Assembly (NCBI GenBank): GCA_039814715.1
Contig: JBCCAR010000033.1
Location: forward strand, 1 to 33,436
Direction: 5' to 3'
Length of the DNA: 33,436 bases
DNA from: CAKZYD01 sp039814715
GTDB lineage: Bacteria; Pseudomonadota; Alphaproteobacteria; Sphingomonadales; CAKZYD01
The notes under the pieces were generated by a model. It saw only the letters and a program-made list of their open reading frames with translations, searched no databases and had not been told where the DNA came from. Below are positions 1 to 7,644 of this stretch, one piece after another. The position numbers and the translations under genes were made by a program. The stretch's first letter is position 1. Every line of letters begins with the position of its first letter.

Positions 1-95
1 CCCGTCCGCCACTAAGTCCGAAGACTTCGTTCGACTTGCATGTGTTAAGCCTGCCGCCAGCGTTCGTTCTGAGCCAGGATCAAACTCTCAAATTG
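1..95 (-). rRNA. rrs: 16S ribosomal RNA, 5' end only (partial)
   Basis: Read on the minus strand, this is the beginning of a small-subunit rRNA gene. The universal bacterial 5' primer site (AGAGTTTGATCCTGGCTC) lies at 88-71. It is followed by the conserved stretch containing AACGCTGGCGGCAGGC, TTAACACATGCAAGTCGA and, at the window edge, GTGGCGGACGGG. The mature 5' end is placed at about 95 by aligning the bases before AGAGTTTG with other alphaproteobacterial 16S genes, so it could be off by a few bases. The rest of the rRNA operon lies outside the window to the left. The visible part is too short for reliable classification. Confidence 0.97.
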
Positions 96-124
96 AGCTC
101 AAATCCCTTAATTGTTCGTTTTTG

Positions 125-171
125 GTTTTTCAGCACTATCGGGCGGTCGCCCTACTTGAGCCCTGAAAAAC
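125..171 (-). other. Stem structure in the rRNA leader just before 16S
   Basis: The arms GTTTTTCAG (125-133) and CTGAAAAAC (163-171) are perfectly complementary over 9 bp. They enclose a second small hairpin, GGGCGGTCGCCC (141-152). The structure ends about 30 nt before the mature 16S 5' end. It probably takes part in folding or processing of the pre-rRNA leader; that role is inferred from position. Confidence 0.6.
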
Positions 172-264
172 ACTTAAATTAACAGTTAAGATCTTCAAAT
201 TGACGCTCCCCCATCGTGCTCAAATAGCCCAAAGGGCGGGAGCACAACAAAAGAGCCAAAGATC

Positions 265-341
265 TGCACGTCACATTGGCTTTAGTTTGCTAAAACAAAA
301 ACCAACTAGCGTTCTTAAAAACATCCAGAAAGTGACGTGCA
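265..341 (-). repeat. Long-range inverted repeat in the rRNA leader
   Basis: TGCACGTCAC (265-274) and GTGACGTGCA (332-341) are exact reverse complements, 10 bp each. They enclose a 57-nt loop that holds a smaller TTTAG/CTAAA hairpin (about 281-295). In the transcript they can form a stalk between boxA and the 16S 5' end. Such leader stalks are often structural or RNase processing elements in rrn operons; the function here is inferred. Confidence 0.6.
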
Positions 342-386
342 AAATCCAAAACAGGACGCCGCCCGCACTTCCCTTCCAATCAAACT

Positions 387-398
387 TGTCAAAGAGCG
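387..398 (-). promoter_or_regulatory. boxA-like rRNA antitermination site
   Basis: On the minus strand the sequence is CGCTCTTTGACA, close to the bacterial boxA consensus TGCTCTTTAACA and to the GCTCTTTGACA form common before alphaproteobacterial 16S genes. It lies about 45-55 nt downstream of the predicted start of transcription. BoxA RNA is bound by NusB/S10 to allow antitermination over the long rRNA transcript. Confidence 0.7.
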
Positions 399-449
399 TA
401 AAAACACCGCATCGATTTCCAAGGGGACATCTCTGCGGCGCGAATTCTC

Positions 450-478
450 AACTTATGACGCTGCCCAACTTTTGTCAA
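450..478 (-). promoter_or_regulatory. Likely rRNA operon promoter
   Basis: Read on the minus strand, a perfect -35 box TTGACA (478-473) is followed after exactly 17 nt by TAAGTT (455-450) as the -10 box. Transcription would start near 443, giving a leader of about 350 nt that includes boxA. The -10 matches the E. coli consensus only moderately. The spacing, the perfect -35 and the boxA downstream make this the best candidate in the region. Confidence 0.55.
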
Positions 479-519
479 GTCAAACCAGCGCCTGGCTGAG
501 CCGCGTATGTATGCCTCTG

Positions 520-546
520 GCTTGCGGATCGCAAGCTATTTTTTCA
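520..546 (+). terminator. Intrinsic-terminator-like hairpin, plus strand
   Basis: GCTTGCG (520-526), a 3-nt loop and CGCAAGC (530-536) form a perfect 7-bp stem, followed by TATTTTTTC. This is a classical rho-independent terminator on the plus strand. No plus-strand gene precedes it; upstream lies only the rRNA leader. It may block antisense transcription into or out of the rRNA promoter region, or simply insulate the peptidase gene at 677. Confidence 0.5.
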
Positions 547-676
547 AAAAAAGACACCGCAGATACGAACTGCCGCGCAAGGTGGAACCAGATCGTAAGA
601 CTTGCGCTGTAAACGCGGAATATGGTTACTAAGCGTGCAAGGATATATTGCGATGGAAACGCGGAAAGCGGAATAA

Positions 677-2104
677 ATGGGCCTAGTCTCACGCACTTTT
701 CAGCGCCATCCAGCGCTAGACCTCACGCGTCAACCTTTTGCACCGTCTTGGTGGGCCAGATTAGCATTGCTCAGTGGTTTAATGGCGGCAGCCATTATGA
801 GCATCACGGTCCAGCCAGACCTTAAGACGGCACAAAATGCGCCTCTCATCAATATAGGACAGACGGCGCAGACACGGTCTTTGCTGGGGGCCGATAAGAC
901 AGCAAGTCTCACGCAGCTTTATGAAACGATCAGTGCCGCAGCAAAAACAGGCATAGATCCAACCACCTACATTGAGAGCACAACAATTACGCTGCAAAAG
1001 GATGAAACGCTGAGCGATGCCTTAATGCGCAATGGCTTTTCAGCGCAGCAGAGTTTTGCAGCCCTGGCGCGCCTTGATGATATTTACAATGTTAGGCGCG
1101 CGCGGCCGGATTTAGCGCTCAACATTCAGTCACGTCGCGAGGCTCCGAAAGAGATCCATTCGATCAGCTTAAAATCTGACTTCAAGACCCTTGCTCTGGT
1201 GACCAAAACAACCGCCGGCGCTTTTCAAGCCGAACGCTTATCTCTAGAAACGCGCGAAACACAGCGCGTCGCTTCTGCCCCTATTCCAGACAGTCTGTAC
1301 TTAGCGGCCAAGCGGCAAAATATGCCCGCAGCGACAATCCTATCACTGATCAGAGCGCTGAGCTACCGGGTCGATTTCCAGCGAGAAATTAGGCCAGAGG
1401 ATCACTTTAAAGCGATTTACACCCGGGCCCATGCTGCGGACGGCTCGAGCCAAGCTGGCGATATCTTATATGCCGAACTTGATTTAGGCGACCGGATCGA
1501 ACGGCTCTATCGCTTCACGCACCCCAAAACCAAGCGCGCTGATTATTTTGACGCCAGCGGGGAAAGCATGCGCCGGCTGCTTATGCGCACGCCGATAGAC
1601 GGCGCCCGCTTGACGTCTCGCTTTGGCAAGCGAAAGCACCCCGTTTTAGGATATGTAAAATCGCACCAAGGCGTCGACTTTGGCGCGCCCACTGGCACAC
1701 CCATCTATGCTGCGGGCGACGGCATCATAGAGCGGGCGAACCGCTATGGCAGCTACGGTAACTACGTCCGCATCAAACACCCAAGAGGCTACAAGACAGC
1801 CTATGCGCATTTGAGCCGGTTCGCCAAAAACATGAAATCCGGCCGCCGTGTACGCCAAGGGCAAGTGATTGGATATGTCGGCGCAACGGGCCGCGTGACG
1901 GGGGCGCACCTGCATTACGAAGTCTATAAAGGCGCCAAGCGCGTCAACCCCATGCGGCTAGACTTGCCGACCGGCGAGGTGCTGAGCGGTGATGCTCTAT
2001 CAGCGTTTCAAAAGCACAAAACGGCCACAGATACCTTGCTGGAGACGCATTTGACCGCCCAAGCGAAGAGCGCAAGCGATATCGCCCCCGCCGCTGGCCA
2101 GTAA
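677..2104 (+). CDS. Membrane-anchored M23 (LytM-type) metallopeptidase
   Basis: Peptidoglycan endopeptidase of family M23, or a LytM-type regulator of cell-wall amidases, acting in the periplasm. The 475-aa protein has a hydrophobic segment at about residues 27-45 (signal anchor), a middle region typical of the longer M23 proteins, and a C-terminal LytM domain at about 310-425. All zinc and catalytic residues are present: H330 and D334 (HxxxD), H378 (AYAHL) and H411/H413 (HLH). It should therefore be catalytically active rather than an EnvC/NlpD-like degenerate form. The ATG at 677 follows a purine-rich GGAAAGCGG. It converges on clpB with only 23 bp between stop codons. No clear promoter was found in 547-676. 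The exact cell-wall substrate is unknown. Confidence 0.9.
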   Translation: MGLVSRTFQRHPALDLTRQPFAPSWWARLALLSGLMAAAIMSITVQPDLKTAQNAPLINIGQTAQTRSLLGADKTASLTQLYETISAAAKTGIDPTTYIESTTITLQKDETLSDALMRNGFSAQQSFAALARLDDIYNVRRARPDLALNIQSRREAPKEIHSISLKSDFKTLALVTKTTAGAFQAERLSLETRETQRVASAPIPDSLYLAAKRQNMPAATILSLIRALSYRVDFQREIRPEDHFKAIYTRAHAADGSSQAGDILYAELDLGDRIERLYRFTHPKTKRADYFDASGESMRRLLMRTPIDGARLTSRFGKRKHPVLGYVKSHQGVDFGAPTGTPIYAAGDGIIERANRYGSYGNYVRIKHPRGYKTAYAHLSRFAKNMKSGRRVRQGQVIGYVGATGRVTGAHLHYEVYKGAKRVNPMRLDLPTGEVLSGDALSAFQKHKTATDTLLETHLTAQAKSASDIAPAAGQ

Positions 2105-2127
2105 CCACAACAGTCGTGTCGGCAGCG

Positions 2128-4725
2128 CTAAGCCGCTGCACTTTGCCCTTCAAGGATTTTGAGTGTCAGGCCGCCGTCCCCATCCGTTGCCTGCACATGC
2201 GCGCCATCTACCAATTGGCCAGAGAGGATCATGTCTGCCAGCGGATCTTGGAGATAGCGCTGCACAGCGCGTTTGAGCGGGCGCGCACCATAGACGGGAT
2301 CGTACCCAACCTTTGCGATCCAAGCCTTGGCGGCATCGTCTAGCTCTAAAGTAATCTTGCGGTCCGCTAGTAATCGCTCCACGTGCGCAACTTGAATATC
2401 AACAATCCCGCTCATGTGCTCCAAGCTCAAACGATGGAACAAGATAGTTTCGTCGAGACGGTTTAGAAACTCTGGCCGGAAAGCACTGCGCACGACGTCC
2501 ATCACACCGTCTCGAACGCTCTCTACGTCTTGGCCGTCCGGCATTGCTGCAATCAGCTCGGAACCAAGATTGCTCGTAAGAATAATCAAAGTGTTGGAGA
2601 AATCGACCGTCCTGCCCTGCCCGTCTGTCAAACGGCCATCATCCAGCACCTGGAGCAGCACGTTGAAGACATCGCGGTGCGCCTTTTCCACCTCGTCAAA
2701 GAGCACGACTTGATAAGGCCGCCGGCGCACGGCCTCGGTTAAAACGCCGCCTTCGTCATACCCCACATAGCCAGGCGGGGCCCCAACCAAGCGGGCTACA
2801 GCATGTTTTTCCATAAATTCTGACATGTCGATGCGCACCATTGCAGCGTCATCATCAAACAGGAAATGCGCGAGCGATTTCGTAAGTTCTGTTTTGCCAA
2901 CGCCAGTTGGACCCAAAAATAGGAAGGAGCCCAATGGGCGCCCAGGGTCTTTAAGGCCTGCCCGGGCGCGCCGCACTGCTTTAGAGACCGCTGCAATCGC
3001 TTCGCTTTGACCAATCACACGGTCGCCAAGCAGAGCTTCCATGGCCATTAGCTTTTCGCGCTCGCCTTCCATCATTTTGTCGACTGGAATACCCGTCCAG
3101 CGCGAGACCACGGACGCAATATCTTGGTCGGTTACTTCTTCGGCCACCATGGCATCATCGTCTGCAGGCTTCGCCTCTGCCAGCATGCGTTCAAGCTCTG
3201 GGATACGGCCGTAAGCCAGTTCCCCCGCTTTGGCCAAATCACCGCTACGCTGCGCTTGATCAAGCTGGGTACGCGCAGCTTCCAGCTCCTCCTTAACCTT
3301 CTGCTCAGACGCTAGTTTGTTTTTTTCGCCTTCCCAGCGTGCGGTGAGGACGCTCGATTCCTCTTCGAGCCCAATCAATTCTTCTTCAAGTTTCTCAAGC
3401 CGATCTTTTGAAGCGTCATCGCTTTCCTTTTTCAAAGCTTCACGTTCGATTTTCAGCTGAATGATCCGCCGATCAAGCCGCTCGATCTCTTCCGGTTTTG
3501 AATCAACTTGCATACGTAGGCGGCTAGCCGCCTCATCCATCAAATCGATCGCTTTGTCAGGCAGGAACCGGTCTGTGATGTAGCGATTGGAGAGATTGGC
3601 GGAGGCCACCAAGGCGCCATCTGTAATGCGGACACCGTGGTGGAGTTCGTATTTTTCTTTGAGGCCGCGCAGAATAGAAATGGTATCTTCGACTGTCGGT
3701 TCAGACACCACAACGGGTTGAAAACGGCGCTCTAAAGCGGCGTCCTTTTCCACATACTTGCGATACTCATTCAGCGTCGTTGCGCCAATACAGTGCAACT
3801 CTCCGCGCGCTAGGGCTGGCTTGAGGAGGTTTGACGCATCCATCGCACCGTCCGTTTTGCCAGCACCCACCAGTGTGTGCATCTCATCAATAAAGAGGAT
3901 GACCTCGCCATCTGAAGCCGTGACTTCCTCAAGCAGGCCCTTGAGACGCTCTTCAAATTCGCCGCGATACTTAGACCCGGCTATGAGAGAACCCATATCA
4001 AGCGCCATGATCCGGCGGTCTTTCAGGCCCTCTGGCACATCTCCATTTGCAATACGTAGCGCCAGGCCTTCCGCAATCGCCGTTTTACCAACGCCGGGCT
4101 CGCCGATGAGTACGGGGTTGTTCTTGGTTCTGCGTGATAACACTTGGATGGTGCGGCGAATTTCTTCTCCGCGCCCGATCACTGGATCAAGCTTGCCGTC
4201 CTGCGCGGCTTGGGTCAGATCGCGCGCAAATTTCTTCAACGCGTCATAGGCATCTTCCGCCGTCTGCGAATCTGCAGTACGTCCTTTGCGGATTTCGTTA
4301 ATAGCGGCATTGAGGCCCTGGGGGGTGAGCCCGGCATCCTTTAAGATTCCAGCGCTCTGCATTTCCGTTGCAAGGGCCAAAGCAAGCAGCAGGCGTTCGG
4401 TGGTAACGTAGCTGTCACCGGCCTTTTCGGCAAGCTCTTCAACGCTGGATAATAAACGCGCCGTCTCCGGCTGTAAATACAGCTGGCCAGCGCCTGCGCC
4501 TTCGACCTTTGGCAGCTTTTCAAGCGCTTCCGTCACACTGGCAATTGCTTGTTCTGGCCGAGCACCTGCATGACGCATTAAGTTTGCAGCCTGGCCTTCG
4601 TTGTCATCTAGAAGGGCTTTGAGGATGTGCTCAGGCGTGAAGGTCTGATGGTTTTCGCGAACGGCAATCGTTTGGGCTGCGTGCAGTATTCCGCGGGCGC
4701 GCTCTGTGAATTTTTCGAGTTCCAT
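2128..4725 (-). CDS. clpB: ATP-dependent disaggregase ClpB
   Basis: Hsp100 chaperone that, with DnaK, pulls polypeptides out of aggregates; cytoplasmic hexamer. The 865-aa product has the usual ClpB layout: N-terminal Clp repeat domain (about 1-145), first AAA+ domain with Walker A GEPGVGKT (K214) and Walker B ILFIDE, a charged coiled-coil middle domain (about 405-525), and second AAA+ domain with GPTGVGKT (K611) and VLFDEVEKAH. No ClpP-binding tripeptide loop was seen. The open frame extends 33 codons upstream, but the ATG at 4725 is preferred: it directly starts the conserved MELEKFTERA sequence and is preceded by a strong AGGAGG. A heat-shock-type promoter lies upstream at 4799-4827. It is the last gene of the DUF4167/prmC side of the block. 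Confidence 0.97.
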   Translation of the reverse strand: MELEKFTERARGILHAAQTIAVRENHQTFTPEHILKALLDDNEGQAANLMRHAGARPEQAIASVTEALEKLPKVEGAGAGQLYLQPETARLLSSVEELAEKAGDSYVTTERLLLALALATEMQSAGILKDAGLTPQGLNAAINEIRKGRTADSQTAEDAYDALKKFARDLTQAAQDGKLDPVIGRGEEIRRTIQVLSRRTKNNPVLIGEPGVGKTAIAEGLALRIANGDVPEGLKDRRIMALDMGSLIAGSKYRGEFEERLKGLLEEVTASDGEVILFIDEMHTLVGAGKTDGAMDASNLLKPALARGELHCIGATTLNEYRKYVEKDAALERRFQPVVVSEPTVEDTISILRGLKEKYELHHGVRITDGALVASANLSNRYITDRFLPDKAIDLMDEAASRLRMQVDSKPEEIERLDRRIIQLKIEREALKKESDDASKDRLEKLEEELIGLEEESSVLTARWEGEKNKLASEQKVKEELEAARTQLDQAQRSGDLAKAGELAYGRIPELERMLAEAKPADDDAMVAEEVTDQDIASVVSRWTGIPVDKMMEGEREKLMAMEALLGDRVIGQSEAIAAVSKAVRRARAGLKDPGRPLGSFLFLGPTGVGKTELTKSLAHFLFDDDAAMVRIDMSEFMEKHAVARLVGAPPGYVGYDEGGVLTEAVRRRPYQVVLFDEVEKAHRDVFNVLLQVLDDGRLTDGQGRTVDFSNTLIILTSNLGSELIAAMPDGQDVESVRDGVMDVVRSAFRPEFLNRLDETILFHRLSLEHMSGIVDIQVAHVERLLADRKITLELDDAAKAWIAKVGYDPVYGARPLKRAVQRYLQDPLADMILSGQLVDGAHVQATDGDGGLTLKILEGQSAAA

Positions 4726-4798
4726 GACACCTCCTTGATAGACATGCTTGATATGCTCGCCGCGTTTGTTTAGCCGCGCTGCAATCAGTCTAAGGAGG

Positions 4799-4827
4799 AT
4801 ATTGGTGTTGCTATATTGCAACACAAG
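4799..4827 (-). promoter_or_regulatory. Candidate sigma-32 (heat-shock) promoter of clpB
   Basis: On the minus strand CTTGTG (4827-4822) is followed after 14 nt by CACCAATAT (4807-4799). This resembles the alphaproteobacterial RpoH pattern CTTG ... CCCCATnT/CyTAT. It sits about 75 nt before the clpB start, and ClpB is a classic RpoH target. The -10 match is partial, so this is a proposal. Confidence 0.45.
4805..4824. repeat. Inverted repeat within the clpB promoter
   Basis: GTGTTGC (4805-4811), six bases TATATT, then GCAACAC (4818-4824): perfect 7-bp arms. It fills the space between the proposed -35 and -10 boxes of clpB. No T-run follows on either strand, so it is more likely an operator or RNA hairpin than a terminator of the preceding gene. 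Confidence 0.6.
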
Positions 4828-4854
4828 GTCATGGCCCAGATTTTTTTCGGGGCG

Positions 4855-5445
4855 TTACTCTGCGGCGGCCGGCTCTGCTGGCTCCGCGTCGACTTTGGCC
4901 TCACTTTCGTCCGGCACCGGGGGCGCTTTGCGGGCGCGGCGCGGACGGCGCTTCGGCTTTTCTGCTACGGGTTCGCTATCTTCAGCGGCGGCTTCAGCAG
5001 TTTCAGCTTCTTTGCCTGATCCATTAACGCGCTCATCTTCTTCAGCAGCCTTTGCCCGGCGGGACCGCGACGGACGGCTGCGCGGCTCATCGCCATTTGC
5101 AGCAGCGTCCTCCTTTTCGTTTTCAGGCTTTGCCTCGGCGTCGCGACCCTCTGAGCGTGTATCTTCGGGCTGGCGCTGCTGGTCGCGTTCTTCTTGACGC
5201 GCGGCGCGTTGCTGGTCGCGTTCATTGACCATGCGTTGGTAATGGTCTGCGAATTGGAAATAGTTTTCCGCTAATATGCGGTCGCCACTCGCCAGCGCGT
5301 CGCGGGCCATGCCTTTGTACTTTTCCAGCAATTGGGGCGCGTTGCCGCGCATCCGCTGATCGTTGCGATTATTGTCGTTTTTACGACCCTGGTTTTTACC
5401 AGAATTGCGCCCGCGTGACCGGCGTTGGTTCTGCCCGTTTTTCAT
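4855..5445 (-). CDS. DUF4167 domain protein
   Basis: Protein of 196 aa with the N-terminal DUF4167 domain (about residues 1-85), a family restricted mainly to Alphaproteobacteria and of unknown function. The first 35 residues are very basic and rich in N, G, Q and R, which suggests RNA binding (inference). Next comes the conserved helical part with LLEKYKGMARDAL and ENYFQFADHYQR. The remaining ~110 residues are low-complexity, rich in E, A, K and R, with two copies of ERDQQR, and are probably disordered. Its position between prmC and clpB is the usual one for this family, so it is a real gene despite its biased composition. The ATG at 5445 has only a distant GGAG. The 202-bp gap upstream (5446-5647) contains a GCGGTACCGC palindrome (5509-5518) and no gene. 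Confidence 0.88.
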   Translation of the reverse strand: MKNGQNQRRSRGRNSGKNQGRKNDNNRNDQRMRGNAPQLLEKYKGMARDALASGDRILAENYFQFADHYQRMVNERDQQRAARQEERDQQRQPEDTRSEGRDAEAKPENEKEDAAANGDEPRSRPSRSRRAKAAEEDERVNGSGKEAETAEAAAEDSEPVAEKPKRRPRRARKAPPVPDESEAKVDAEPAEPAAAE

Positions 5446-5647
5446 GGGAAGCTTTAGGCTCCTACGTCTTCATCCGTTTGAGAATATGCCAAAACAAAGC
5501 TCGTTTCAGCGGTACCGCCAACCTATCGCCTTATCGATTTTCGATGGCTTTCTGTCTACCGTCGCTCTGGCTTCAGTTGGAAGGCAATGCCCTCCTCGAC
5601 AACAAGCAGACCCTAGACTGCTTCGCGGGACAAGCCAAACAGTTTTT

Positions 5648-6529
5648 TCATTGGTTTTTTGCTTTTAGGCGGCCTGTGATGGCGCGCGGATGACCTGCCA
5701 AGTCTCGATACACTTGAATGTCGGCAAAATGATCACCTAATATGCTGCAAACTGTCGGCGCTTGATCAAAACCAATCTCAAGGGCAATTGCGCCATCGTT
5801 GCACAGAGCTGACACCGCTTTTTCTGAAATCAATCGGTAGTAATCAAGCCCATCTGGCCCACCATCCAATGCCAGCACTGGTTCAAAGACTTTAACTGAT
5901 GGCGCCAAGTCCGCAATTGCGCTGCGTTCAATATAGGGTGGATTGGAGACGATCAGATCAAGGCCTACGCCTTGCGTAAGCCAGGCGCCCATATCCGCTT
6001 CGATGCCATGAAACCGCTCTGATAGCCCCAATCGTTGCGCATTTTGTAAGGCCACACCGAGCGCATCCGGGCTGATGTCTATTCCAACCGCTGACGAATG
6101 ATCGCGCTCAGAAAGAAGACTAAGTGCAATGCACCCACTGCCCGTTCCCAGATCTGCAAACTTGGTTCCAACGCCCGTAGGCAGAAGATCAAGCGCTGCC
6201 CGGACAAGGATTTCGCTATCTGGCCGGGGGACCAAAACTGCAGGGGACACCGCGAAATCCATAGACCAGAACTCTGCTATACCGGTGATGTATGCGATAG
6301 GACTGCCGCTGCGTCTGAGCGCCAGAGCCTTTTCAAATACCGCGTTGGCATTTTCTGAGATAGAGGCGCTCAAATCGAGCAGCATGGCCATCCGGTCTAG
6401 CCCAAGCGCATGCGCCAAAAGAACTTCTGCATCCAAGCGCGGGGTTGGAGAGTTCGAGCGTTCTAACATTTTCACTGCGCGCGAAAGAACTGAGCTACGC
6501 GCCTGCTTATCCAGCAGCCATCTCCGCAA
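5648..6529 (-). CDS. prmC: Release factor glutamine methyltransferase PrmC
   Basis: S-adenosylmethionine-dependent enzyme that methylates the glutamine of the GGQ motif in release factors RF1 and RF2. The product (up to 293 aa) has an N-terminal helical release-factor-binding domain, then a Rossmann methyltransferase domain with the SAM loop DLGTGSG and the signature NPPY (N196-Y199), diagnostic of N5-glutamine methyltransferases. It lies directly after prfA, whose product is its substrate. The start is uncertain. The longest frame begins with TTG at 6529, overlapping the prfA end by 23 nt and lacking a good ribosome site. The first ATG is at 6469 and would remove part of the first conserved helix. 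The TTG form gives the more complete domain. Confidence 0.93.
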   Translation of the reverse strand: MRRWLLDKQARSSVLSRAVKMLERSNSPTPRLDAEVLLAHALGLDRMAMLLDLSASISENANAVFEKALALRRSGSPIAYITGIAEFWSMDFAVSPAVLVPRPDSEILVRAALDLLPTGVGTKFADLGTGSGCIALSLLSERDHSSAVGIDISPDALGVALQNAQRLGLSERFHGIEADMGAWLTQGVGLDLIVSNPPYIERSAIADLAPSVKVFEPVLALDGGPDGLDYYRLISEKAVSALCNDGAIALEIGFDQAPTVCSILGDHFADIQVYRDLAGHPRAITGRLKAKNQ

Positions 6530-7592
6530 GCTTGGCTGCTTGATCTTCTGTGATGAGAGCGCTGACGACCTCTTCGAGGCCTTCCCCAGCGAGCACTTGA
6601 TCGAGCTTATGCAGCGTCAAGTTGATCCGATGGTCCGTCACGCGGCCCTGCGGGAAGTTATAGGTGCGAATGCGCTCAGACCGATCGCCGGACCCGACCT
6701 GTGACTTGCGGTCTTGCGCGCGCTCAGAATGGACCTTCTCGCGCTCTAAGTCATACAGCCGGGAACGCAGAACACGCATCGCCTTTGCTTTGTTTTTATG
6801 CTGGGATTTTTCATCCTGCTGGCTAACAACAAGCCCGGTTGGCAAGTGCGTAATGCGCACCGCGCTGTCAGTCGTATTCACTGATTGCCCCCCGGGGCCT
6901 GATGCGCGGAACACGTCGATGCGCAGTTCTTTTTCATCAATATTGATATCAACTTCTTCTGCTTCTGGCAGAACGGCAACCGTCGCTGCAGAGGTATGGA
7001 TGCGCCCGCTTGTCTCGGTTTGAGGAACACGCTGCACTCTGTGCACGCCAGATTCAAACTTGAGCCGCGCAAACACCCCTGCCCCGGATACGTTTGCAAT
7101 GACTTCTTTAAAGCCGCCCACTTCACCTGCAGAAATACTCAAGGGCTCAACACGCCAACCTTGGACCTCTGCGAAGCGCTGGTACATGCGGTATAAATCA
7201 CCAGCAAAGAGCGCTGCTTCATCTCCTCCAGTACCAGCGCGAATTTCAAGAATGGCATTCTTTTCATCCGCCATGTCTTTTGGCAGTAGTTTTAAAGCCA
7301 GTTCTCGCTCCCGGCCTGGAATATCAGCCTTCAGCGCAGAGATTTCTTCGCGTGCCAAGTCCACCATATCTGGGTCTTCAAGCATCTCCTCAGCCTCGCG
7401 CAGCTGCGCCTGCGCAGCTGTTAACTCTCCAGCAGCGCCAGCAATGGAATCAAGCTCAGAAAACTCCCGGCTGAGCTTTACAAAGTCTTGGCTATCGATC
7501 CCCTCAGGGCTGGCGAGAAGGTTTTGCAGCTCTTGATGGCGATCAAGAATTTGTTTCAACCGCGCTGGCGGAATGGTGAACGTGTCAGACAT
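6507..7592 (-). CDS. prfA: Peptide chain release factor 1
   Basis: RF1 recognises UAA and UAG stop codons and triggers release of the finished peptide on the ribosome. The 361-aa length is typical. The catalytic GGQ motif lies at residues 234-236 in SGPGGQSVN. The stop-codon recognition tripeptide is of the PxT (RF1) type, seen as VPQT just before SGRIHTSA; RF2 would carry SPF. The ATG at 7592 gives the conserved start. It is 52 nt downstream of hisS and overlaps prmC at its 3' end. Confidence 0.97.
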   Translation of the reverse strand: MSDTFTIPPARLKQILDRHQELQNLLASPEGIDSQDFVKLSREFSELDSIAGAAGELTAAQAQLREAEEMLEDPDMVDLAREEISALKADIPGRERELALKLLPKDMADEKNAILEIRAGTGGDEAALFAGDLYRMYQRFAEVQGWRVEPLSISAGEVGGFKEVIANVSGAGVFARLKFESGVHRVQRVPQTETSGRIHTSAATVAVLPEAEEVDINIDEKELRIDVFRASGPGGQSVNTTDSAVRITHLPTGLVVSQQDEKSQHKNKAKAMRVLRSRLYDLEREKVHSERAQDRKSQVGSGDRSERIRTYNFPQGRVTDHRINLTLHKLDQVLAGEGLEEVVSALITEDQAAKLAEMAAG

Positions 7593-7644
7593 AAACTTTG
7601 AGCCTTAAAAGCAAAAGGAAAGAAGCGAAACAAAGGCTCGCTTG

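Noticed and set aside
141..200. CtrA-type TTAA-N7-TTAA site near 174-190
   Set aside because: Spacing is 8 rather than 7, and it lies inside the transcribed rRNA leader.
200..612. Plus-strand open frames opposite the rRNA leader
   Set aside because: They are antisense to the structured leader and have no recognisable protein features.
480..692. 70-aa minus-strand open frame over the rRNA promoter
   Set aside because: It overlaps the promoter, the terminator-like hairpin and the peptidase start, and shows no family features or ribosome site.
3758..4249. 163-aa plus-strand open frame inside clpB
   Set aside because: It is antisense to the first AAA+ domain of ClpB; serine/arginine-rich composition is typical of antisense translation of a GC-rich gene.
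5580..5640. Hairpin AAGCAG/CTGCTT after prmC as terminator
   Set aside because: No T-tract follows the stem on the minus strand.
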